This document shows, one piece after another, positions 25,104-32,342 of a DNA stretch of 37,747 nt. Where the stretch lies: positions 1-37,747 of the forward strand of contig CAUDHE010000010.1 in NCBI GenBank assembly GCA_958449275.1, in the 5' to 3' direction. The translations under genes were made by a program, and so were the position numbers. Position 1 is the stretch's first letter. Every line of letters starts with the position of its first letter. This DNA is from an uncultured Alistipes sp. Its GTDB lineage: Bacteria > Bacteroidota > Bacteroidia > Bacteroidales > Rikenellaceae. Below the pieces are notes generated by a model. It had not been told where the DNA came from and did no database searches. It worked only from the letters and a program-made list of their open reading frames with translations.

Positions 25104-27512
25104 TTACTTCGTAAGATTCAGCACCGAGATCACCACCGCGGCGGTCGACGCCGTCGACGACACCAAGCCTACCACCTCGCTCCACTTGATGGGCTCTCTG
25201 TACGATTTCGACGGGACGATGATTATACATCCAGGGCGAATCTCGGCCGAGGTGCCTGCTGCCACCATGCCGTTCATGTAGATGACGAACGCGCGGTTCT
25301 TGCGTGCGCTGTTGTCGTAACCTCCGGCAGCATTGACATAATATCTCATGCTCTTTCCCGCATGGAAGGTAACCGAGTTGGGATAGAGCACCGCGCCCAT
25401 TACCCGTACCGTGCCGTTATACGTCGGCACCGATATCACGTCGCCGTCGCGCAACACTATGTCGGCATCCGATCCCGGGGCGGCCAGCGCCTTTTCGAGA
25501 TCGATTCCGACCGAATACACCGAACTCAGCTCCACACCGGCCATGTTGAGCGAATCCTTGTCGCCGCGCTCGGCCTGAGCTTCGATCATATCTTTCAACG
25601 CCTTGTTCTGCACCTGCTCCTCGTCGGTCATCTTGCGCAACAGATAAGCGCCCTCGACGAATGCGCCCGGCGTCACATTGCCCGCCGACGCTATGATCTC
25701 CGAAATGCGCATATTGCGATGCGACAGCGGATAAGTGCCCTCGAAAGTCACCTCGCCGCGCACGGTGACGCTGCTCTGAGTAATGTACACGGGCGAACGG
25801 CGCACGTAAACCTGATCGAACGGCTTGAGTACGAAACCCGCACCCTCGTCGGGAGCCAGACCGTCGGCTATATCCACCGTAAAGGTCTCGAACAACATGT
25901 CGCTCACATTCGTACTGCGCGGATCCTTCACGCGGCGCGTCACGATCACGTTGGCCGTCGACGCCGATTCCAGCAGACCGCCCGCGGCGATCACCAGATC
26001 CTCGACAGTCATGTTCTCCGCATACGGATAGGTATCGGGACGACTCACCGAACCGAATATGGTCACATCGTACTCCTCCTGCATGTCCGACACAGCGGGA
26101 ATCAAGAGCATGTCGTTGGGACGCAGCTCCATGTCGGCGATGCGACCCGCCATCAGGCCGCTGAGATCTATCGCCTTCACCTCCATCGTCCAGTCGGGCT
26201 TCTCGCGGTAGAGCAACGCGCGAGAGAGGAAAGCATCGTCGCGCAATCCGTCGGCACGCTCGATGAGCTGCTTCACGGTATGCACCTTGTCGTCGATGGC
26301 GTAATAACCCTCGCGGCGCACGGCGCCCTTCACCTCCACTCTGTTCTCGTAACGGTCTATCGCGCCCGCCACCGACACCACGTCGCCATCCTCGAGCACG
26401 AAGGTGTCGAAATCGCCGCTGTCTACCGTGAACGAACGATACTCGCCGCCCTGACGGCGTGTCACGCTCACCATCTTGCGGTTGGCGTCGTTGGTGAAGT
26501 CGCCCGCGAAACGCACCAGATCGCCGATCGTCTCCGCACCTTTCATCTCATAAAACATGGGACGCTTGATCTCGCCCGAGACCTCCACCAGCTTGCCGTA
26601 GGCCGCCACGGTCACCAGATCGCCGTCGCGCAGCGCGATATCCTTGTCGGTCTTACCGTTAAGAATGTAATCGTAAACATCCACCTCAGAGAAGAGCTTG
26701 CCGCCGCGATATACCTTTATGCTTCGCAGCGTACCGAGCGGCTCGACTCCGCCCGCCACGTGCAGAGCATGGAACAGCGTAGCCAACGAGGGGAGCGTAT
26801 AGGTTCCCGAAGCAGCCACCTCACCCGCCACATTCACCTGTATGCTGCGTATGCTGCCGAGCGAAAGTTTCATCTTCACCGAACCGTCGTATAGGCCTTC
26901 GTAGATCGCAGCCAGCGAACCGCGCAAGCGTTGCGCGGCCTCCGCAATCGTAAGGCCCGCCAGCGTGACGAGGCCGACGTTCGACACGAAAATCTTGCCG
27001 TCGGGCGACACGGTGGCTTCGAGCGTCATCTGCGAATCGCCCCACACGTCGATTATCACTTCGTCGCCCGGCCCGAGCACATAGTTGTCGGGAGTAGCTA
27101 TGCTGAGGTTGGGCTCGAACGTAAGTCGGCTGTTGGTGAACAGATCTTGTCCGAATATCCGACGCGGAGCCTTCGCGATCGTCGCGATAGAATCGCGACG
27201 ATCGCGAAGGCCTGCACGCTCCGACAGCCCCGTCCGGGGATCGATCGGCATATCGGCCGTATCGTCGGCGTTAACGACGGCTCGGCCGTCGTTAACGCCG
27301 TTTGCCGTAGCAGTGTTCACACTGCGGCGGCGATTTTTCTGCACGGAAACTCCGTCTTTCGAATTATCGGAATTTTTCGCTTTCAATTCATCGATCTGGC
27401 TCTGCGTCAACGTACCGTTGCGATACGCCTCCAAAAGTTCCTGATTGCTCTGCGCACGCGACGACGCGGCGAACGCGGCGAGCAAAAATAAAAGCATGAC
27501 CGCTCTCTTCAT
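25104..27512 (-). CDS. Polysaccharide export protein with six SLBB repeats
   Basis: This 802-residue outer-membrane exporter of the Wza superfamily starts with a signal peptide (MKRAVMLLFLLAAFAASSRA). After a helical EAYRNGTLTQSQIDELKAKN segment comes a low-complexity linker, about 50-118, and then the Poly_export domain with NYVLGPGDEVIIDVWG at 143-158. Six SLBB units follow; their openings include VNVAGEV, VEVSGEI, VEVKGAV, VTIFGSV, VTVRGEV and VRVMGAV. The C-terminus has a hydrophobic segment near 775-798. I chose ATG 27512 for the signal peptide; the longer frame runs through leader DNA. The linker-coding part contains three hairpins. It is the first gene of the operon. Confidence 0.9.
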   Translation of the reverse strand: MKRAVMLLFLLAAFAASSRAQSNQELLEAYRNGTLTQSQIDELKAKNSDNSKDGVSVQKNRRRSVNTATANGVNDGRAVVNADDTADMPIDPRTGLSERAGLRDRRDSIATIAKAPRRIFGQDLFTNSRLTFEPNLSIATPDNYVLGPGDEVIIDVWGDSQMTLEATVSPDGKIFVSNVGLVTLAGLTIAEAAQRLRGSLAAIYEGLYDGSVKMKLSLGSIRSIQVNVAGEVAASGTYTLPSLATLFHALHVAGGVEPLGTLRSIKVYRGGKLFSEVDVYDYILNGKTDKDIALRDGDLVTVAAYGKLVEVSGEIKRPMFYEMKGAETIGDLVRFAGDFTNDANRKMVSVTRRQGGEYRSFTVDSGDFDTFVLEDGDVVSVAGAIDRYENRVEVKGAVRREGYYAIDDKVHTVKQLIERADGLRDDAFLSRALLYREKPDWTMEVKAIDLSGLMAGRIADMELRPNDMLLIPAVSDMQEEYDVTIFGSVSRPDTYPYAENMTVEDLVIAAGGLLESASTANVIVTRRVKDPRSTNVSDMLFETFTVDIADGLAPDEGAGFVLKPFDQVYVRRSPVYITQSSVTVRGEVTFEGTYPLSHRNMRISEIIASAGNVTPGAFVEGAYLLRKMTDEEQVQNKALKDMIEAQAERGDKDSLNMAGVELSSVYSVGIDLEKALAAPGSDADIVLRDGDVISVPTYNGTVRVMGAVLYPNSVTFHAGKSMRYYVNAAGGYDNSARKNRAFVIYMNGMVAAGTSAEIRPGCIIIVPSKSYREPIKWSEVVGLVSSTASTAAVVISVLNLTK
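27169..27331. repeat. Three tandem inverted repeats inside the SLBB gene
   Basis: Arm 1 (27169-27188) and arm 2 (27192-27211) form a perfect 20-bp palindrome with a 3-base loop. Arms 27266-27281 and 27285-27300 form a perfect 16-bp palindrome, also with a 3-base loop. A third hairpin pairs 27310-27315 with 27320-27325, extended across a 2x2 internal loop by 27304-27307 with 27328-27331. All lie in frame in residues 61-115 of the export protein. Confidence 0.85.
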
Positions 27513-27621
27513 TCCAATTTTATTTTTTTCGTTTATATTCCTCTCCAAAAACATCCGATGGGCCGCCCACTCCGCGATCGCATCGAATACCGCACACAAC
27601 ATCCTGACAGCAAGCAAATTA

Positions 27622-27629
27622 CCCCCCCC
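27622..27629 (-). repeat. G8 homopolymer in the export operon leader
   Basis: Eight consecutive C on the plus strand (G on the transcript) lie 110 bases upstream of the export gene start and about 50 bases downstream of the predicted transcription start. Such tracts can slip in replication, so it is a candidate phase-variable site. Confidence 0.6.
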
Positions 27630-27687
27630 TACGCCTATCCTCGGGGAGCCGCATCCGACCATTGCCGCCAAAAGGCGTATATTTTTA

Positions 27688-27718
27688 CAAAAATAACAAA
27701 AAATATCCTATTCCCAAA
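27688..27718 (-). promoter_or_regulatory. Polysaccharide operon promoter
   Basis: On the minus strand, TTTG (27718-27715), a 19-base spacer and TATTTTTG (27695-27688) match the Bacteroidetes consensus. It predicts a leader of about 165 bases before the export gene, holding the G8 tract and a small CGCC / GGCG hairpin. The rest of the 292-base gap 27513-27804 shows no gene. Confidence 0.65.
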
Positions 27719-27804
27719 TATTTACGCGGCGAATCTTTCCACAGCACCGTACGGCCCGCCCCGCCGCGACGATCGATCCGCATCGCGCATAAAAGCAACC
27801 GAAG

Positions 27805-28410
27805 CTACTCCGCACTTCGCTTTTTACGTTTGGCGCGACCGCTCTTGCGCGGCTTGCGCACCGACCATCCGAAATGCCCCAATGCTTCGCCCAAACGGAA
27901 ATATTCGCCGTGACAATAGGCCACCATGCCTGCGCCGCCGAGATCGAGCCGCCCGCTCTCGGGATCGATACACCTCTCGTCGGCAAGCACGTTGACCACT
28001 TCGGCCAAAAACATGTCGTGCGAACCGAGCGGAACGATCTCGCGCACGCGGCATTCGACACACACGGGCGATTCATCCACCGCGGGAGCCTTCACCACGG
28101 CGCATCCGACGGGCGTGAGACCCGTCTCGGCGAACTTGTCGCAATTGCGTCCCGAACGCACGCCGCACCAGTCGACGGCACGCGCCATGTCTGCCGTAAC
28201 GAGATTTATGACGAACTCGCCCGTGCGCTTTATTATATTGTAGGAGTGCCGCTCGGGGCGAACCGATATATAACACATCGGAGGCGATGTACACACCGTC
28301 CCCGTCCAAGCCACGGTGATGAGATTGTATTCCGCAGGGGATTCGCCGCAGCTCACCAGTACCGCAGGCAACGGATAGATCATAGTCCCCGCTTTCCAAC
28401 TCTGTTTCAT
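27805..28410 (-). CDS. Flavin reductase family protein
   Basis: This 201-residue protein has the FMN-binding split-barrel fold of the flavin reductase family. The pattern MIYPLPAVLVSCG, then NLITVAWTGTVCTSPPMCYISVRPERHSY, then EFVINL (residues 10 to about 70) is the usual FMN-binding core, followed by CGVRSGRNCDKFAETGLTPV and a VECRVREI strand. Family members reduce free flavin with NAD(P)H or act as stand-alone oxidoreductases; the substrate is unknown. A basic tail, RKPRKSGRAKRKKRSAE, is unusual and may bind nucleic acid or membrane, or be noise. It is alone on its strand and divergent from the GH16 gene. Confidence 0.88.
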   Translation of the reverse strand: MKQSWKAGTMIYPLPAVLVSCGESPAEYNLITVAWTGTVCTSPPMCYISVRPERHSYNIIKRTGEFVINLVTADMARAVDWCGVRSGRNCDKFAETGLTPVGCAVVKAPAVDESPVCVECRVREIVPLGSHDMFLAEVVNVLADERCIDPESGRLDLGGAGMVAYCHGEYFRLGEALGHFGWSVRKPRKSGRAKRKKRSAE

Positions 28411-28430
28411 AATCCAACGATTTGAGTCCG

Positions 28431-28438
28431 CAAAGATA
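28431..28438 (-). promoter_or_regulatory. Flavin reductase gene promoter, -7 element
   Basis: The minus strand reads TATCTTTG followed by C, an exact TAnnTTTG match 21 bases before the start codon. The -33 region is TTTA-like at best. Confidence 0.5.
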
Positions 28439-28459
28439 GCAAATTAACGGTTTTTAACG

Positions 28460-28467
28460 TAAATTTG
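28460..28467 (+). promoter_or_regulatory. GH16 gene promoter, -7 element
   Basis: TAAATTTG followed by C matches TAnnTTTG and lies 21 bases from the opposing element at 28431-28438. No -33 TTG is visible. If used, the transcript starts almost at the palindromic repeat. Confidence 0.4.
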
Positions 28468-28472
28468 CCGAA

Positions 28473-28523
28473 GCGACTCGGCAAGTCGCGCGGGCCGCAA
28501 CCTCGCTCCGCGAGGCATTGCGG
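28473..28523 (+). repeat. Palindromic repeat copy, right-module type
   Basis: Stem GCGACT (28473-28478) / AGTCGC (28484-28489) is followed by a longer hairpin with CCTCGC (28501-28506) / GCGAGG (28510-28515), flanked by CCGCAA / TTGCGG. Its first 35 bases match 12481-12513 apart from one deletion and one or two substitutions. It fills the GH16 leader. Confidence 0.65.
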
Positions 28524-28554
28524 AGCCCGAAACCCGACACAAAACCACCGACCC

Positions 28555-29436
28555 ATGAAAAAACTGTTTTTAACGATTGTCTTCATCGCCGCCGCTTCGG
28601 CGCCGACATCGGCCCAAACCTCGCGACGCGACGCCAACGCCTATCGCAAAGAGGGTTACCGCCTCGTATGGAGCGACGAATTTTCCGTCGACGGCCGTCC
28701 CGACGCCCGCAAATGGGGCTACGAAGAGGGATTCGAGCGCAACCACGAGGCCCAATATTACCAGCGCGACAACGCCGTATGCCGCGACGGAATACTGACT
28801 ATCGAGGCGCGACGCGAGAAGCGGCCCAATGCGGAATACGATCCCGACGGCAAACACTGGGACCAAAAACCGCAGTACGCCCACTACACCTCGTCGTCGA
28901 TCAACACCCGCGGAAAATTCGCATTCCGCTACGGCCGCATGGAGGTGCGGGCCCGCATCCCGACAGCAAAAGGCGCATGGCCCGCCATATGGCTCTTGGG
29001 CACGCAACTGCCGTGGCCGCACAACGGCGAGATAGACGTCATGGAATACTACCACACGGACGGCATCCCCTACATACTCGCCAACATGGCCTGGGGCGGC
29101 AAGCGCCCCTACGAAGCGATATGGAACACGGGCAAGATTCCCTACGAACGCTTCACGCGACGCGATCCCCGATGGGCCGACAAGTTTCACGTGTGGCGCA
29201 TGGACTGGGACGAACGGTCGATACGCATATATCTCGACGGTGAACTGCTCAACGAAACGAAACTGGAAGACACCGTCAACCGCGGCGGGCGCGGCGAGGG
29301 AGTGAATCCGTTCCGTCACGAGCAGTTCATACTGCTGAACCTCGCGCTCGGCGGCGACAACGGCGGCCCGATAGACGACAGCGCATTGCCGCTGCACTAC
29401 GAGATAGATTACGTAAGGGTGTATCAGAAAAGATAA
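28555..29436 (+). CDS. GH16 family beta-glucanase
   Basis: This secreted 293-residue glycoside hydrolase of family 16 likely cleaves beta-1,3 or mixed-linkage glucan (laminarinase or lichenase type). A signal peptide spans residues 1-20 (cleavage after SAPTSA). The domain starts YRLVWSDEFSVDGRPD, with SSSINTRGKFAFRYGRMEVRAR in the usual place (113-134). The catalytic ExDxxE motif is E159-I-D161-V-M-E164, giving nucleophile E159 and acid/base E164. It ends with the family strand YEIDYVRVYQK. No SusC/SusD pair or other CAZyme is adjacent. I chose ATG 28555 for the signal peptide. It is divergent from the flavin reductase gene, with a palindromic repeat in its leader. Confidence 0.93.
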   Translation: MKKLFLTIVFIAAASAPTSAQTSRRDANAYRKEGYRLVWSDEFSVDGRPDARKWGYEEGFERNHEAQYYQRDNAVCRDGILTIEARREKRPNAEYDPDGKHWDQKPQYAHYTSSSINTRGKFAFRYGRMEVRARIPTAKGAWPAIWLLGTQLPWPHNGEIDVMEYYHTDGIPYILANMAWGGKRPYEAIWNTGKIPYERFTRRDPRWADKFHVWRMDWDERSIRIYLDGELLNETKLEDTVNRGGRGEGVNPFRHEQFILLNLALGGDNGGPIDDSALPLHYEIDYVRVYQKR

Positions 29437-29470
29437 GCGATATATCCGATCGTGAGGAGGAGGCGAACTG

Positions 29471-29490
29471 TGCGGCTATGACGAGCCGCA
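29471..29490 (+). terminator. Possible GH16 terminator hairpin
   Basis: TGCGGCT (29471-29477) pairs with AGCCGCA (29484-29490) around a 6-base loop, 35 bases after the GH16 stop. No T run follows directly. The remaining bases to the gdhA end hold no gene. Confidence 0.35.
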
Positions 29491-29574
29491 AGCGTAACGT
29501 ATGTTTTATGTAACATAACTCGTCATATCCCCCGATCCGCGGCAGAAGCGATTTCGGGCAAAGGACAGCCGCGT

Positions 29575-29607
29575 AAAAAACGAGCCGCCCGACGATCGGA
29601 CGGCTCG
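29575..29607 (-). terminator. gdhA intrinsic terminator
   Basis: CGAGCCG-CCCGA (29581-29592) pairs with TCGG-CGGCTCG (to 29607) with one mismatch, and on the minus strand six T follow (29580-29575). It ends gdhA 26 bases past its stop. Confidence 0.9.
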
Positions 29608-29632
29608 GTAAGCATCAACGGAAGTCGAGACG

Positions 29633-30988
29633 TTAAACGATACCCTGCGACAGCATGGCGTCGGCCACGGTCATGAATCCGGCTATGTTGGCGCCTTTCA
29701 CATAGTTGATGTAGCCGTCCTGCTCGGTACCGTACTCCACGCACACGGCGTGAATCTTGTTCATGATCTCGTGCAGCTTGGCATCCACCTCCTCGGCGCT
29801 CCACTTCAGACGCATCGAATTCTGAGTCATCTCCAGACCCGAGGTAGCCACGCCACCCGCATTAGAAGCCTTACCCGGCGAATAGAGGATCCGCGCCTTC
29901 TGGAACACCTCGATAGCCTCGGGCGTAGACGGCATGTTGGCACCCTCGACCACGCATTTGCAGCCGTTGGCCACCAGCTTGGCGGCATCCTCGCCGTTCA
30001 GTTCGTTCTGCGTGGCGCACGGCATCGCGATGTCGCACTTCACTCCCCACGGACGCTCGCCCTCGAAATACTGCGCAGAAGGATATTTCTCGGCATACTC
30101 GCGTATGCGGCCGCGCAGCATGTTCTTCAACTCGAACACATATTGCAGCTTGTCGGCGTCGATTCCGTCAGGATCGTATACATATCCGTTCGAATCCGAC
30201 ATGGTGAGCACGCGGGCACCCAGCGCCAACGCCTTCTCGGCGGCATACTGCGCCACATTGCCCGATCCCGAAATCACCACATCCTTGCCCTCGTACGACT
30301 CGCCGCGCGTGGCCAGCATGGCCTCGCCGAAATAGCATGCTCCGTAACCCGTCGCCTCGGGACGGATCAGCGAACCGCCGAAGCTGAGACCCTTGCCCGT
30401 AAGAGTACCCGTAAACTCGTTGCGCAGACGCTTGTACTGTCCGAACATGTAGCCCACCTCGCGGCCGCCCACGCCGATATCGCCCGCGGGAACGTCGGTA
30501 TCCTGACCTATATGACGCTGCAACTCGGTCATGAAGCTTTGGCAGAAACGCATGATCTCCATGTCGGACTTGCCTTTCGGATTGAAATCCGAACCGCCTT
30601 TACCGCCGCCCATAGGCAGAGTGGTGAGAGCATTTTTAAAGGTCTGCTCGAAAGCGAGGAACTTCAGAATGCTGAGATTCACGCTCGAATGGAAACGTAT
30701 GCCGCCTTTGTAGGGACCTATCGCGCTGTTCATCTGCACGCGATATCCTTTGTTTATCATTATCTCGCCCGCATCGTTCACCCACGGTACGCGGAACATA
30801 ACCACGCGTTCGGGCTCGGCGATGCGCTCCAATACCTTCATCTTCACGAGTTGCGGATTCTCCATAACGTACGGAGCCACGCTCTCGACCACCTCGCGAA
30901 CGGCCTGATGAAACTCGGGCTCGTTGGGATTTTTAGCTGTCACGTCGGCCATGAAATGCTCGACGTACTCTTTCACTGACATGTTCAT
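29633..30988 (-). CDS. gdhA: Glutamate dehydrogenase
   Basis: GdhA reversibly aminates 2-oxoglutarate to glutamate, the main ammonia entry in many gut Bacteroidales. The 451-residue product is of the hexameric small type. The substrate site shows GPYKGGIRFH (91-100) and LPMGGGKGGSDFNPKGKS (124-141), with catalytic K130 and DVPAGDIGVGGREVGY after it. The coenzyme domain has VVISGSGNVAQYA. Coenzyme choice (NADP or NAD) is not decided by what I can see. Start M1 at 30988 or M3 at 30982 are both possible; the longer frame to 31120 is A/T-rich leader. It is monocistronic with its own promoter and terminator. Confidence 0.96.
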   Translation of the reverse strand: MNMSVKEYVEHFMADVTAKNPNEPEFHQAVREVVESVAPYVMENPQLVKMKVLERIAEPERVVMFRVPWVNDAGEIMINKGYRVQMNSAIGPYKGGIRFHSSVNLSILKFLAFEQTFKNALTTLPMGGGKGGSDFNPKGKSDMEIMRFCQSFMTELQRHIGQDTDVPAGDIGVGGREVGYMFGQYKRLRNEFTGTLTGKGLSFGGSLIRPEATGYGACYFGEAMLATRGESYEGKDVVISGSGNVAQYAAEKALALGARVLTMSDSNGYVYDPDGIDADKLQYVFELKNMLRGRIREYAEKYPSAQYFEGERPWGVKCDIAMPCATQNELNGEDAAKLVANGCKCVVEGANMPSTPEAIEVFQKARILYSPGKASNAGGVATSGLEMTQNSMRLKWSAEEVDAKLHEIMNKIHAVCVEYGTEQDGYINYVKGANIAGFMTVADAMLSQGIV

Positions 30989-31026
30989 AGTAATAGTTGA
31001 GTTATAAATAATAGTGAGATATGTCG

Positions 31027-31056
31027 CAAAGTTAATAAAATTTATTAAGATATCAA
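31027..31056 (-). promoter_or_regulatory. gdhA promoter
   Basis: On the minus strand, TTG (31056-31054), a 19-base spacer and TAACTTTG (31034-31027) fit the Bacteroidetes consensus well and predict a leader of about 30-35 bases. Confidence 0.7.
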
Positions 31057-31285
31057 TTTCCAACCGATAAAAATCGATATTTTCCGCATATATATGCCAC
31101 ATATGGCGATAAAACCCCATTTTTACCGCATAAATTTACCGTTACAAATTCAAAGTTGCGACATACTGCCGCATAACCTCCGCGGGCCGCAGGATTCAAT
31201 TCCGCAATAGGGCGGCGACAGTCCGCCGAGATATCGATTGCCTAAAATATCGCGCCGACCGCTTACTGCGAACGCGTTTTTTTCG
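31057..31285. other. Noncoding gap between gdhA and the DUF1080 gene
   Basis: The gap between the two divergent genes is 346 bases. It is A/T-rich to about 31165, including near-palindromic GCATATATATGC at 31088-31099. GC-rich DNA follows, with a GGCGG / CCGCC hairpin at 31211-31227 and a CGCGGGCCGCAG word at 31185-31196 that may be a decayed copy of the palindromic repeat. No protein-like ORF is seen. Confidence 0.5.
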
Positions 31286-31293
31286 TAACTTTG
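31286..31293 (+). promoter_or_regulatory. DUF1080 gene promoter, -7 element
   Basis: TAACTTTG is an exact TAnnTTTG match 41 bases before the start codon. No clear -33 TTG is seen. Confidence 0.5.
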
Positions 31294-31334
31294 TCGATAA
31301 CTTCATAAACTGAAAGACCTAAAATAATCAAAGG

Positions 31335-32111
31335 ATGAAAAAGCAGATTCTTATTTCGGCGTTGACGATAGCAACGGCTGTCGGCGCCTCGGCTCAAGAG
31401 AAAAAGGAGTACCCCAAACCCGAAGGCATGCGTCCCGCCATGACCGAGTTCTGGACGCCGCAGCCCAAAGTGGTGACCCCCGGCGACAGCGCGACCAACT
31501 CGGCTCCGTCCGACGCCGTGATTCTGTTCGACGGCAAAGACCTGAGCGCATGGACGAGCAGCAGCAACGGAGGTCCCGCCGAATGGGACGTGCACGACGG
31601 AGTGTTCACCGTCAACAAGAAAAAGGGCGACATACAGACCCGCGAGAGCTTCGGCAGTTGTCAGTTGCACATCGAGTGGCAGATACCCGAAAACATCACG
31701 GGATCGAGCCAGTCGCGAGGCAACAGCGGCGTATTCCTCCAAAACAAGTACGAAATTCAGATTCTCGACTGCTATCAGAACGAGACCTACGCCAACGGCC
31801 AGACGGGAAGCGTCTACAAACAGGTAATCCCCTTGGCCAACGCCATGCGCAAACCCGGCGAATGGAACGTATACGACATTATCTACAACGCTCCCGTATT
31901 CAACGAAGACGGCACCTACAAGGTAGCCCCCACCGTCACGGTGATACAGAACGGCATCGTGCTGCTGAACAATTTCACCATACGCGGCACCACCGAATAC
32001 ATAGGCCATCCCCGCGTGGAGAAACACGGCGACGGTCCCATCAAGTTGCAGAGCCACGGCGATCCCAGCGAGCCGATCAGTTTCCGCAACATCTGGCTGC
32101 GCAAACTGTAA
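31335..32111 (+). CDS. Secreted DUF1080 (3-keto-disaccharide hydrolase) family protein
   Basis: This 258-residue protein has a signal peptide (MKKQILISALTIATAVGASA, residues 1-20) and a DUF1080 domain starting near 61 with AVILFDGKDLSAW. The family hallmarks follow: CQLHIEWQIPEN near 109-120, SRGNSGVFLQNKYEIQILDCYQN near 128-150 and a closing PISFRNIWLRKL. DUF1080 is a concanavalin A-like fold; some members hydrolyse 3-keto-glycosides, so a role in sugar breakdown in the periplasm is likely but unproven. It has its own promoter and a perfect palindromic terminator. No SusC/D or dehydrogenase partner is adjacent. Confidence 0.88.
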   Translation: MKKQILISALTIATAVGASAQEKKEYPKPEGMRPAMTEFWTPQPKVVTPGDSATNSAPSDAVILFDGKDLSAWTSSSNGGPAEWDVHDGVFTVNKKKGDIQTRESFGSCQLHIEWQIPENITGSSQSRGNSGVFLQNKYEIQILDCYQNETYANGQTGSVYKQVIPLANAMRKPGEWNVYDIIYNAPVFNEDGTYKVAPTVTVIQNGIVLLNNFTIRGTTEYIGHPRVEKHGDGPIKLQSHGDPSEPISFRNIWLRKL

Positions 32112-32117
32112 CGAAAC

Positions 32118-32147
32118 CGGAGGCTGCTTTTCGAAAAGCAGCCTCCG
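32118..32147. terminator. Perfect palindrome after the DUF1080 gene
   Basis: CGGAGGCTGCTTTT (32118-32131) and AAAAGCAGCCTCCG (32134-32147) form a 14-bp stem around CG, 6 bases past the stop. It is followed by CTGTTC rather than a T run, but is likely the terminator. Confidence 0.75.
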
Positions 32148-32218
32148 CTGTTCATACGCACGGGCCACACCTCCACGGACTCCGCGCACAAGCGGCGACG
32201 AGACATATTAAATCTTCG

Positions 32219-32244
32219 TTAATGAATCATTACCTTTTCATTAA
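32219..32244. promoter_or_regulatory. Inverted repeat upstream of the PiT gene
   Basis: TTAATGAA (32219-32226) and TTCATTAA (32237-32244) form a perfect inverted repeat with a 10-base spacer, just upstream of the PiT promoter. It is a candidate operator for a dimeric regulator, perhaps a phosphate-responsive one. The regulator is unknown. Confidence 0.4.
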
Positions 32245-32264
32245 AGTTGCACACGGGCGGCGGA

Positions 32265-32291
32265 TTGTACGAATGTTGCAAACTAACTTTG
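32265..32291 (+). promoter_or_regulatory. PiT gene promoter
   Basis: TAACTTTG at 32284-32291 is an exact -7 match. The nearest TTG (32265-32267) gives a spacer of only 16 bases, so the -33 is uncertain. The leader would be about 45 bases. Confidence 0.45.
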
Positions 32292-32342
32292 AAGCGCCGA
32301 ACAATGCGCCGCATAGGCTGCGGCGAGCGAAAACAAAGTTTT

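Noticed and set aside
27513..27671. A longer start for the SLBB export protein
   Set aside because: It would place the signal peptide inside the protein and code through the G8 tract just downstream of the predicted promoter.
25104..28410. The flavin reductase gene as part of the polysaccharide operon
   Set aside because: It is on the same strand but separated by 292 bases including a strong promoter for the operon, and has no functional tie.
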